Assembly (NCBI GenBank): GCA_016206995.1
Contig: JACQQN010000078.1
Span: forward strand, 1-7,674
Length of the DNA: 7,674 nt
From: Candidatus Omnitrophota bacterium
Lineage (GTDB): Bacteria; Omnitrophota; Omnitrophia; Omnitrophales; Abzuiibacteriaceae
Direction of reading: 5' to 3'
Part shown: positions 1 to 5,637 of the stretch, one piece after another
How positions within the stretch are numbered: the first letter of the stretch is position 1
Layout: each line of letters opens with the position of its first letter
Position numbers and translations under genes: made by a program
Notes under the pieces: generated by a model
The model's input: the letters and a program-made list of their open reading frames with translations, nothing else
The model's database searches: none
What the model was told of the DNA's origin: nothing

Positions 1-1260
1 ATTCAAGCCAATAAACGAAAGTCGGTTGTTCTTTTTCTTGGAATGGCGCTGTGTCTGCTTGCGCTTGGGTTTATTATTGGAACTGCTATAGAACCTGAAA
101 CTGGTGGAATGCTCGGTTTGATCTCCACATCTGTATTGTGGATCATTTTATCTCTCGTGAGTTATTTTTCAGGAGATTCCATTCTTTTAGCTTCCAGCCA
201 TGCACAGGAAGTTTCTCGTGATGTTCATCCTCAGCTTTTTAATGTAGTTGAGGAAATGAAAATCGCAGCCAACCTTCCCACATTGCCCAGAATTTATATC
301 ATTGATGAAGAAGCCCCGAATGCGTTTGCAACCGGGAGGAGTCCAGAGAAAAGTTCCGTTGCTGTTACAGCGGGGCTTCTTTCAAAACTAAATCGTGACG
401 AACTCCAAGGGGTCATAGCCCACGAAATTTCACATATTGTGAATCGGGATGTTCTCTATATGACGTGTGCTGGTGTTTTGCTTGGCAGCATTACACTCAT
501 TTCGCAAGTCTTTTTCCGTGGAACGTTGCGGGTTTCAAATACTTCAAGGAGGAATCACATCCGTTATCGTGTTCGCGGTCGCGGTTCTGCTATCGGAAGC
601 GGACAAGGGCAAGCAATTCTCGTTTTAGTCGCAATTTTATTTGCGGTGCTCGCTCCTATTTTAGCCAAGATTTTTTATTTCGCTTTGTCCCGAAAGCGGG
701 AATACTTAGCGGATGCAAGCGGGGTTCGCCTCACGCGGTATCCAGAAGGATTAGCTTCTGCTCTTGAGAAAATTGCTGGTTCGGATGTGAAGCTTGCTTC
801 AGCAAACAAAATCACGGCACCCATGTATATTGCAGATCCATTTCAAGATGGCGCGCGAGCTTTTGCTAATCTGACCAGCACGCATCCGCCGATCGAAGAA
901 CGAATTCGGATTTTGAGGTATATGAATCAGGGCGTTAATTACTCAAATTATCAAAAAGCTTTTTCAAAAACGACTGGCCGGCAAGCGTCCATCATCCCTC
1001 CATCGGGGCTTTCTGATAAAGCGCCCATTGAAATTCGCACATCCCTTTCACCAGCACTTCCGGTGAAGGGAAAAAAGGAAGAAACAAGAGAGTTGGGCGA
1101 TTTAATGAGAACAGTAAATCGGTACGTGTTTCTTACTTGTGTTTGTGGGCTTCGTTTAAAAATTCCACCTGATTTTCAAAAGCCGTCAGTCATTTGCCCG
1201 CGCTGTTTTCAGAAACTTGATATTCCATCAACTAAGAAAGAAACTTCTCAAGTCCTTTAA
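1..1260 (+). CDS. M48 family membrane zinc metalloprotease (HtpX-like), 5' truncated, with C-terminal zinc ribbon
   Basis: The reading frame is open from base 1 and the first visible residues (IQANKRKS) match the usual cytoplasmic N-terminus of HtpX-like proteases, so the true start lies just before the window and the ATG at 43 is internal. 419 codons are visible. Hydrophobic segments occur near codons 9-31, 38-55 and 205-229. The zinc site is HEISH at codons 141-145 (bases 421-435), with the third ligand Glu at codon 234 in the motif KREYLADA. This fits an inner-membrane protease that degrades damaged membrane proteins. Unusually, the C-terminus carries CxC at codons 380/382 and CxxC at 399/402, a zinc-ribbon pattern not found in E. 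coli HtpX. The next gene begins 23 bases after the stop and is probably co-transcribed. Family assignment is firm; the substrate is unknown. Confidence 0.93.
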   Translation: MQANKRKSVVLFLGMALCLLALGFIIGTAIEPETGGMLGLISTSVLWIILSLVSYFSGDSILLASSHAQEVSRDVHPQLFNVVEEMKIAANLPTLPRIYIIDEEAPNAFATGRSPEKSSVAVTAGLLSKLNRDELQGVIAHEISHIVNRDVLYMTCAGVLLGSITLISQVFFRGTLRVSNTSRRNHIRYRVRGRGSAIGSGQGQAILVLVAILFAVLAPILAKIFYFALSRKREYLADASGVRLTRYPEGLASALEKIAGSDVKLASANKITAPMYIADPFQDGARAFANLTSTHPPIEERIRILRYMNQGVNYSNYQKAFSKTTGRQASIIPPSGLSDKAPIEIRTSLSPALPVKGKKEETRELGDLMRTVNRYVFLTCVCGLRLKIPPDFQKPSVICPRCFQKLDIPSTKKETSQVL

Positions 1261-1283
1261 GGTATATCCGAAAAAGTAATGTC

Positions 1284-2348
1284 ATGACGCGTGAACAGCT
1301 GATCTCTCTTTTCTTTATTGCACTTCTTCTTTTTGTTGTGGTGGAAGTGATCCAGATTTTCTCACCTTTTTTTACCGCTATTTTCTGGGGAGCAATCATA
1401 GCCTTTGCTTTTTACCCACTCTATCAGAACCTGAAACGCCCACTCAAAAAACGAGAGACGCTTGCTGCAGCATTAATGACTATCTTAATTTTTCTTGTTG
1501 TGGTCCCACCGGTTGTATTTTTGTTAATTAATTTAGCAGGGCAGGCAATTGAGCTTTACAATTTGGTTTCTTCCTATGTCCGCGAAGGTGGCCTTGAGCG
1601 TTTGATTGAGCAAGTACGCTCTTTTGCATGGATTCAATCCATTGAAGCAAAGCTATTCCAATGGGAGCCTGTTAAATTACAGATGACTGAGTGGTTATTA
1701 AATCTGGCAAGAACGGTTGGCAATTTTGGTGCGGGACAAATTGGAGATCTTACTAAGAATTTCTTTTTCATTGTTCTGAATGTATTTTTAACCTACGTTC
1801 TTGTTTTCGTGTTCCTGCTCGATGGGGAGAAAATCTATAGTTTCTTTTACGGTTTAGCTCCTCTTGAAACGAAAAACAAGAAATATATCTTTGGGCAAAT
1901 CAACGAAACCTTTTCGGCCGTGATTCGTGGTCAATTACTGACCAGCCTTGCGCAAGCAATGATTGCTGGCATTGTTTTTTGGGCATTAGGGTTACCCGTC
2001 CCAATTTTCTTTGCGGCCGTTACTTTTCTTGCGGGCATGATTCCAGTGGTTGGCGCTTCGTTCATTTGGTTTCCATTCGTTATTTATTTGATTGCATTAG
2101 GACAATATGAAAAAGCGATGGTTCTTTTTGTATTGGGTGTGTTGGGGATTAGTTTGATTGATAATATTTTAAAGCCAGCACTGATTGGTGAAAAAACAAA
2201 ATTGCCGTATTTTTTACTCTTCTTTGGTGTGATGGGCGGGATTAAGATTTTTGGGTTGATGGGAATCTTTCTCGCCCCCGCTGTCTTGTCACTTTTCTTT
2301 GCGCTTGTTAAGATTTTTCAGGAAAAATATTTGCCATCCGAAAATTAA
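1284..2348 (+). CDS. AI-2E family transporter (PerM/UPF0118 type membrane protein)
   Basis: This 354-residue integral membrane protein has the AI-2E/PerM family layout. Hydrophobic segments lie around residues 6-25, 29-47 and 61-86, followed by a soluble central stretch (about 90-150) and then a C-terminal membrane block (157-180, 216-236, 239-272, 276-296, 308-345). Family motifs include IPVVG at 253-257 and DNILKP at 293-298. Length is typical. Members are implicated in export of autoinducer-2 or in ion/proton antiport, so the substrate cannot be assigned from sequence. The ATG at 1284 gives the expected N-terminus, but no good Shine-Dalgarno precedes it, which suggests coupling to the protease gene upstream. 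The gene ends just before the repeat element at 2357. Confidence 0.92.
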   Translation: MTREQLISLFFIALLLFVVVEVIQIFSPFFTAIFWGAIIAFAFYPLYQNLKRPLKKRETLAAALMTILIFLVVVPPVVFLLINLAGQAIELYNLVSSYVREGGLERLIEQVRSFAWIQSIEAKLFQWEPVKLQMTEWLLNLARTVGNFGAGQIGDLTKNFFFIVLNVFLTYVLVFVFLLDGEKIYSFFYGLAPLETKNKKYIFGQINETFSAVIRGQLLTSLAQAMIAGIVFWALGLPVPIFFAAVTFLAGMIPVVGASFIWFPFVIYLIALGQYEKAMVLFVLGVLGISLIDNILKPALIGEKTKLPYFLLFFGVMGGIKIFGLMGIFLAPAVLSLFFALVKIFQEKYLPSEN

Positions 2349-2356
2349 TTATTGAA

Positions 2357-2466
2357 TGTCATTGCGAAGAAGTGGAACGACTGAAGCAGTCTAAGTACTG
2401 AGATTGCTTCCCGCCAGAGGCGGCGCTGCCTTTGGTCGCTCGCAATGGCGAAGTCGAGGCAATCTT
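2357..2466 (+). repeat. Composite inverted-repeat element with alternative hairpins
   Basis: CATTGCGA (2360-2367) is the exact reverse complement of TCGCAATG (2440-2447), forming the outer arms. Inside, GAAGCAGTCT (2383-2392) pairs with AGATTGCTTC (2401-2410) with nine Watson-Crick pairs and one G-T wobble across an 8-base loop. CCGCC-AGA-GGCGG (2411-2423) forms another small hairpin. A third partner, GAGGCAATCT (2456-2465), can also pair with 2401-2410 (again nine pairs plus one wobble). The sequence resembles a palindromic intergenic repeat known to me from several bacterial genomes (GTCATTGCGA...GCAATCTC). Only one element is visible here, so repetition in the genome is inferred. Confidence 0.75.
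2456..2459 (+). promoter_or_regulatory. Ribosome-binding site of macro-domain gene, inside the repeat
   Basis: GAGG lies 10 bases before the GTG at 2470 and is the only credible Shine-Dalgarno for it. It sits in the last arm of the repeat and would be base-paired if that arm folds with 2401-2410. This site is also the argument for starting the macro-domain gene at 2470 rather than at the TTG at 2404, which lies within the repeat. Confidence 0.5.
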
Positions 2467-2469
2467 CAC

Positions 2470-2994
2470 GTGAGCATCCTTCGAGCCATCCAAGGTGATA
2501 TTACGCAAGAGACAACTGACGCCATTGTTAATGCCGCGAATACGACGCTTTTAGGTGGCGGTGGAGTTGATGGTGCTATCCATCGAGCGGCCGGACCAGA
2601 GCTTTTGGAAGAGTGTCGTAGACTAGGTGGGTGTCCCACTGGCGCGGCAAAAGCAACGAAAGCTTACCGGCTCCCTCAGAAATTAATCATTCATACTGTT
2701 GGTCCTGTATGGCATGGGGGATCTCACGGAGAGGATGCGCTTCTTAAGAGTTGTTATAAAAATTCACTCGATATAGCTACTCAACGTGGGGTCAAAAGCG
2801 TTGCTTTTCCATCGATCAGTACCGGTGCTTACCGATTTCCCATTGAACGTGCAGCTCGTATTGCGATTGAAGCTGTGCACGATTTCCTTGAAGAATCTAA
2901 AGGAATTGAGCAGGTTGTTTTTGTTTGTTTTAATGCAAGCGACCTTGCAGTTTATCAAAAAATATTAAAAACCATTCTTCCTATCAGTCAATAA
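2470..2994 (+). CDS. Macro-domain protein, O-acetyl-ADP-ribose deacetylase / ADP-ribosyl hydrolase type
   Basis: This is a single-domain macro protein of 174 residues when started at GTG 2470. The frame stays open back to 2404, but those 22 extra codons are repeat sequence and carry no macro-fold residues. Visible motifs are GDIT (9-12), NAAN (21-24), the ADP-ribose loop GGGGVDGAIH (29-38), HTVGP (75-79) and the second loop STGAYRFP (117-124). These are the hallmarks of MacroD/YmdB-type enzymes, which hydrolyse O-acetyl-ADP-ribose or remove mono-ADP-ribose from acidic residues. Length is normal for a stand-alone family member. It is probably cytoplasmic. Neighbours give no pathway clue, and no partner ADP-ribosyltransferase or sirtuin is visible. 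The class is secure; the physiological substrate is not. Confidence 0.92.
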   Translation: MSILRAIQGDITQETTDAIVNAANTTLLGGGGVDGAIHRAAGPELLEECRRLGGCPTGAAKATKAYRLPQKLIIHTVGPVWHGGSHGEDALLKSCYKNSLDIATQRGVKSVAFPSISTGAYRFPIERAARIAIEAVHDFLEESKGIEQVVFVCFNASDLAVYQKILKTILPISQ

Positions 2995-3075
2995 AGAGCT
3001 TTTGCATAACAGTCGCTGGATCATTTTCTTGCATTTCACTCTTATTTTTCCGTAGGTACTCTTTTCAAAATCAGG

Positions 3076-3081
3076 TATAAT
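3076..3081 (+). promoter_or_regulatory. -10 box of the Crp/Fnr regulator promoter
   Basis: TATAAT is a perfect sigma-70 type -10 hexamer. Transcription would start near 3088 and give a leader of roughly 33 bases before the proposed ATT start. No convincing -35 box is found 16-18 bases upstream (candidates around 3052-3059 read like TAGGTA), so the promoter may be weak or activator-dependent. Confidence 0.6.
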
Positions 3082-3106
3082 AACCTCAATTTAGCACTTC
3101 TTATTC

Positions 3107-3115
3107 AAGGGGAGA
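3107..3115 (+). promoter_or_regulatory. Strong Shine-Dalgarno that places the regulator start at an ATT codon
   Basis: AAGGGGAGA lies 6 bases before the ATT at 3122. The frame is closed by TAG at 3092-3094, and between that stop and 3122 there is no ATG, GTG or TTG in frame. The next usual start is GTG 3284, which would delete 54 residues of a well-conserved N-terminal domain. Confidence 0.7.
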
Positions 3116-3121
3116 CCAGCG

Positions 3122-3796
3122 ATTCCAAATACCATTAAAGAAATTTCGCTTTTCCAAGGTTTATCTGAAAGTGAATTAAAAGCAGTCACGTCCTGTCTTC
3201 GAGAGAAGAGCTTTCGGAAAGGAGAATTTCTCTTTTTAGAAGGCGAGGCCTGTGAACGGGTTTTTATTGTTCAGTCCGGTCGCGTGAAGCTTTACCGGAC
3301 TGCTTCTTCTGGGAGAGAGCAGATTCTAGAAACGCTCGGGCCAGGCGATACGTGCGCTTGCAATCCTGGTTCTTTGACTTGGTCGTGCAGCACGACTGCC
3401 GAGGCGGTCACTGCTTGCACGGTTTGGTTTCTGTCTCGAAATGACTACATGCGTATTGTTGCGACTAATTCAAAGGTTACCACAGCGCTTAACCGCCTTT
3501 TTGCGAAACGCCTCCAATGTTTTAGTTCGTTGATTGAAGAAGTTTCTTTGAAAGATAGTAAACAGCGCTTGATTAAATTTCTGCTCGATATGTTTCAGGA
3601 AAAAGCACAAAATCCTGAAAAAGCAGTTTTCCTTCCATTTACCCGCGAAGAAATTGCCCAAAGAATTGGTACAGCCCGAGAAACGGTTGCCCGCCATCTA
3701 TACCAGTTAAAAAAAGCAGGGCTGATTGATATTAAGCCGAAACGTATTTTAATCCGTAATCAAAAGGGTTTAGAAAAATTAATCGGTCAAGTTTGA
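3122..3796 (+). CDS. Crp/Fnr family transcriptional regulator with cysteine-rich effector domain, ATT start
   Basis: With ATT 3122 as start the protein has 224 residues, normal for the family, and begins MPNTIKEISLFQGLSESEL, a typical Crp/Fnr N-terminus. Residues 1-110 form the cyclic-nucleotide-binding-like beta-roll. About 115-155 is the dimer helix. 170-213 is the winged helix-turn-helix, with recognition-helix residues R186, E187 and R191 in the same spacing as CRP R180, E181 and R185. The cAMP signature (GEL...R-S/T) is missing. The equivalent stretch reads DTCACNPG followed by more cysteines, giving Cys 78, 80, 89 and 99, plus 25, 44 and 133. The arrangement also differs from the N-terminal cluster cysteines of E. 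coli FNR. Redox, thiol, metal or nitric oxide sensing is therefore possible but inferred. It probably controls itself and/or the gene run starting at 4004. Confidence 0.9.
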   Translation: MPNTIKEISLFQGLSESELKAVTSCLREKSFRKGEFLFLEGEACERVFIVQSGRVKLYRTASSGREQILETLGPGDTCACNPGSLTWSCSTTAEAVTACTVWFLSRNDYMRIVATNSKVTTALNRLFAKRLQCFSSLIEEVSLKDSKQRLIKFLLDMFQEKAQNPEKAVFLPFTREEIAQRIGTARETVARHLYQLKKAGLIDIKPKRILIRNQKGLEKLIGQV

Positions 3797-3910
3797 TTTT
3801 TAATAGATAACGTTTAAGGAAGTAAAACGAACTTCAGCGTAGGACGGAATTTAATTTTTATTCTAGAGTAGCGTTGTGGTTAATAATCCCTCCCTGATTT
3901 TTAAGTCCAG

Positions 3911-3926
3911 TGTGACGTCGATCACT
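3911..3926 (+). promoter_or_regulatory. Crp-like operator upstream of the five-gene run
   Basis: TGTGACGTCGATCACT matches the CRP consensus TGTGA-N6-TCACA at nine of ten defined bases. It is intergenic, centred 85 bases before the ATG at 4004 and about 120 bases after the regulator stop. If transcription starts near 3960 (a TAAATT -10 at 3948-3953), the site would be centred about 41.5 bases upstream, the class II activator position. That promoter is weak by sequence, in line with activator dependence. Binding by the upstream regulator is inferred from its CRP-like recognition helix. Confidence 0.6.
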
Positions 3927-3945
3927 GCCGGTCTCAAGATCCTGT

Positions 3946-3958
3946 TGTAAATTTTACA
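3946..3958 (+). promoter_or_regulatory. Perfect palindrome TGTAAA-T-TTTACA, possible second operator
   Basis: TGTAAATTTTACA is a perfect inverted repeat with a single central base. It lies 20 bases after the Crp-like site and overlaps the plausible -10 elements (TAAATT 3948-3953, TACATT 3955-3960). A repressor bound here would block the promoter. It is too short and AT-rich to act as a terminator. No regulator can be named from the motif alone. Confidence 0.4.
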
Positions 3959-4003
3959 TTAAGGGTACAAAGAATCGTGAGTTTTCAAAAATGGAGGTGT
4001 TGC

Positions 4004-4228
4004 ATGCCAGTGGAATATCAAGTTATTGGAAAAGCTGCTGGGAAGATTTATCGAGTTCTTGAACAAAATGGAAAGAAATCGACAAGCGAACTTCAGAAGA
4101 AAAGCGGTATTTCAGATACTGCGCTTTTCCATCAGGCAATTGGTTGGCTTGCACGAGAAGGGAAGCTCGAGTTGCAAAAGAACGGAAGAACGTTCCAAGT
4201 TTCGCTCGCGACTTCTGGGGTTTGTTAA
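4004..4228 (+). CDS. Small winged helix-turn-helix protein (DUF2582 / PF10771 type)
   Basis: This 74-residue protein consists almost entirely of one winged-helix domain: helix 1 around residues 8-20 (IGKAAGKIYRVLEQ), helix 2 at 26-33, recognition helix about 36-51 (ending AIGWLAREGK), then a beta-wing (LELQKNGRTFQVSL). The pattern 'IG..AG.I...L...G......L.......L..AIGWLAREGK' fits the DUF2582 family. The start is ATG 4004 because GGAGG (3993-3997) sits 6 bases upstream; an in-frame GTG at 3977 lacks such a site and adds nine unconserved residues. The family has no well-established function. Here it is the first gene after the Crp-like operator and may be a local DNA-binding co-regulator. The C-terminal residue is cysteine. 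Confidence 0.82.
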   Translation: MPVEYQVIGKAAGKIYRVLEQNGKKSTSELQKKSGISDTALFHQAIGWLAREGKLELQKNGRTFQVSLATSGVC

Positions 4229-4341
4229 TATTTTTTTCAAAATAAGAAAGTGTTGCGATAAGCGGTAAAGAAAGTAAACCGTGTGGGGTTTTAAAGAAAA
4301 GTTTCTATTTGATTGTCTCATGAAGCCAAAAGAGGCGAGCC

Positions 4342-4638
4342 ATGTGGAAAGATCGCGTGAGAGAGCGGTATTGGTGGCGTGAGATTAACAATCAAATTGA
4401 CGAACTTTTATTTGAACTTGCCAAAGCCGAAGACGAAGAGGAAATCGATCTTTACCTCCTGAACCTTCATCAGAAAAATGAGGGTGATTTCCAATGTTTC
4501 ACAAAACAAGAAAAAGAACTTGTGCAAAAACTGTTGGCTTTTTTGATTCAGAATACCATTCAGCATAGAAAGTTGCTTACGAAAATTATCAAGGAAGTCG
4601 AAAGTATACGGAACCATCATGATCCAGGATCAGTTTAA
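4342..4638 (+). CDS. Small all-helical protein of unknown function
   Basis: I do not recognise this 98-residue protein with certainty. An AGAGG Shine-Dalgarno (4331-4335) lies 6 bases before the ATG. It is charged, appears all alpha-helical and has no membrane segment or signal peptide. The first helix region (about 8-30) is rich in W, R and E. An acidic stretch EDEEEID lies at 30-36, and the C-terminal half (54-90) is a long amphipathic region containing QNTIQHRKLL. It has one cysteine (C52). Its last 20 bases overlap the start of the ferritin-like gene, so the two are probably translationally coupled and may interact. A degenerate helix-bundle fold related to ferritin or hemerythrin proteins is possible, but no complete ligand set can be seen. 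Confidence 0.75.
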   Translation: MWKDRVRERYWWREINNQIDELLFELAKAEDEEEIDLYLLNLHQKNEGDFQCFTKQEKELVQKLLAFLIQNTIQHRKLLTKIIKEVESIRNHHDPGSV

Positions 4639-4849
4639 AGAGTTATGGGAGATCCGATTTCAAAGACTTCTCGACGTCGAAAATGATTCAATCAATTTTT
4701 ATAAGCAGCTTCTTGAAAAGAATAAGCTAATTTTGGAAGGGACTAAGGCGAAAGAAATGCTTGAGAAAATTTTGCAAGAGGAAGCAAAGCATGCAAAAAT
4801 AGCTTACCAACTCTTGCAAGTTGTGAAGCCCAAAAAGCGGAAAGGTTAG
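4619..4849 (+). CDS. Half-size ferritin-like (rubrerythrin-type) protein
   Basis: This 76-residue protein contains one helical hairpin that looks like half of a rubrerythrin/ferritin four-helix bundle. Helix A (about 10-34) holds E21 in VENDSINFYKQLLEKN, and helix B (about 44-69) holds E54, E55 and H58 in QEEAKHAKIAYQLL, giving the ExxH ligand motif. One E plus one ExxH per chain would give a full di-iron centre only if two chains pair, as in encapsulated ferritins (EncFtn) and other half-ferritins. There is no rubredoxin-like domain and no cysteine. Its ATG lies inside the preceding gene (20-base overlap) without a good Shine-Dalgarno, which points to translational coupling. It probably handles iron or oxygen/peroxide, but catalytic activity is not shown by sequence alone. 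Confidence 0.72.
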   Translation: MIQDQFKELWEIRFQRLLDVENDSINFYKQLLEKNKLILEGTKAKEMLEKILQEEAKHAKIAYQLLQVVKPKKRKG

Positions 4850-4892
4850 TAAAATGAAAAATGAGGCAAGTTGCTAAGGAGTTAGACGACTG

Positions 4893-5612
4893 ATGGCAGC
4901 CACCACGAGGCTTTTGGATATTTGTAAGGCGTACCTTGATTGTCAAATTCGTTGCGCGGAGGATGCAAAACGAAAGAACCACAAAAGGACACCGCATCCT
5001 TTTGTGACGATCTCCCGCCAAACCGGCGCAGGTGGTATTACGATCAGCGGGAAACTGGTTGAATTTTTAAGAGAAAATGACCAAGAAGCAACTTGCCCTT
5101 GGACGGTTTTCGATAAGGATCTTGTGGAGCACGCATTGAACATGCATCAACTTCCTCAAACACTTAAAAAATATATGACTGAGGAAAAAATATCAGAAAT
5201 GCAAGGGTTTTTTGAGGAGTTATTCGGTTTACATCCTTCCGAGTGGACGCTTGTGCATAAAGTGAGTGAAACAATTTATCACCTTGCAGAAATGGGCTGT
5301 TCTATTTTAGTGGGGCGCGGTGCGCACATGATCACGCGAAACCTACCTTATGGAGTTCATGCGCGATTGATTGGCTCGCTTGAAAAAAGAATTGCACATA
5401 TTCAGGATTATTATCATCTTGATCGCACTCAAGCCATTCAGCTCATTCACAAAGAAGACCATGGAAGGGCAGATTACTTAAAAAAGCATTTTGGTCAGAA
5501 TGTCGATGACCCATTTCTTTATGATGTGGTTATTAATACAGATTTTATTTCGTATGATGAAACAGCCCGCATGATCGGAGAGCAGGTTCTGCGCATACGC
5601 AGTCGTTTTTGA
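4893..5612 (+). CDS. Cytidylate kinase-like family protein (PF13189 type)
   Basis: This 239-residue soluble protein follows a TAAGGAG Shine-Dalgarno (4875-4881) that is 11 bases from the ATG. The N-terminal helix (about 5-25) precedes the family's P-loop region, TISRQTGAGGITIS at 39-52, which resembles the glycine-rich loop of cytidylate kinases but lacks the standard GKS/T ending. Further motifs are FDKDLVEH (73-80), SILVGRGAHMI (137-147), RADYLKKHFG (192-201) and DPFLYDVVINT (206-216), matching the order of NMP-kinase elements. Canonical Cmk phosphorylates CMP/dCMP. This divergent family is widespread in anaerobes and its substrate is not established, so CMP should not be assumed. It sits between two di-iron-type proteins in a co-directional run. 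In-frame CTG 4890 is a less likely start. Confidence 0.85.
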   Translation: MAATTRLLDICKAYLDCQIRCAEDAKRKNHKRTPHPFVTISRQTGAGGITISGKLVEFLRENDQEATCPWTVFDKDLVEHALNMHQLPQTLKKYMTEEKISEMQGFFEELFGLHPSEWTLVHKVSETIYHLAEMGCSILVGRGAHMITRNLPYGVHARLIGSLEKRIAHIQDYYHLDRTQAIQLIHKEDHGRADYLKKHFGQNVDDPFLYDVVINTDFISYDETARMIGEQVLRIRSRF

Positions 5613-5637
5613 TATTGGAAAAAAAGATAGGAATGTT

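Noticed and set aside
2404..2469. TTG start at 2404 for the macro-domain gene
   Set aside because: The extra 22 codons are repeat sequence with no macro-domain motif, while GTG 2470 gives the normal family N-terminus and has GAGG upstream.
3284..3286. GTG 3284 as start of the Crp/Fnr regulator
   Set aside because: It would remove the first 54 residues of the beta-roll, which read as clear family sequence in the same frame from 3122.
3811..3830. Terminator hairpin after the Crp/Fnr gene (CGTTT...AAACG)
   Set aside because: Only a five-base AT-rich stem with no following T-run.
3977..4003. GTG 3977 start for the winged-helix protein
   Set aside because: GGAGG six bases before ATG 4004 decides the start; the upstream nine codons contain that ribosome-binding site.
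4229..4245. Intrinsic terminator after the winged-helix gene (run of seven T)
   Set aside because: No stable GC-rich stem precedes the T-run; only interrupted three- to four-base complementarity was found.
4252..4290. Operator or promoter in the gap before the 98-residue protein gene
   Set aside because: CGGT...ACCG is only a four-base inverted repeat, and no paired -35/-10 hexamers with good spacing were found.
4854..4877. Seven-codon ORF (MKNEASC) just before the cytidylate-kinase-like gene, a possible leader peptide
   Set aside because: It has no Shine-Dalgarno and its length is expected by chance; its stop merely overlaps the next gene's Shine-Dalgarno.
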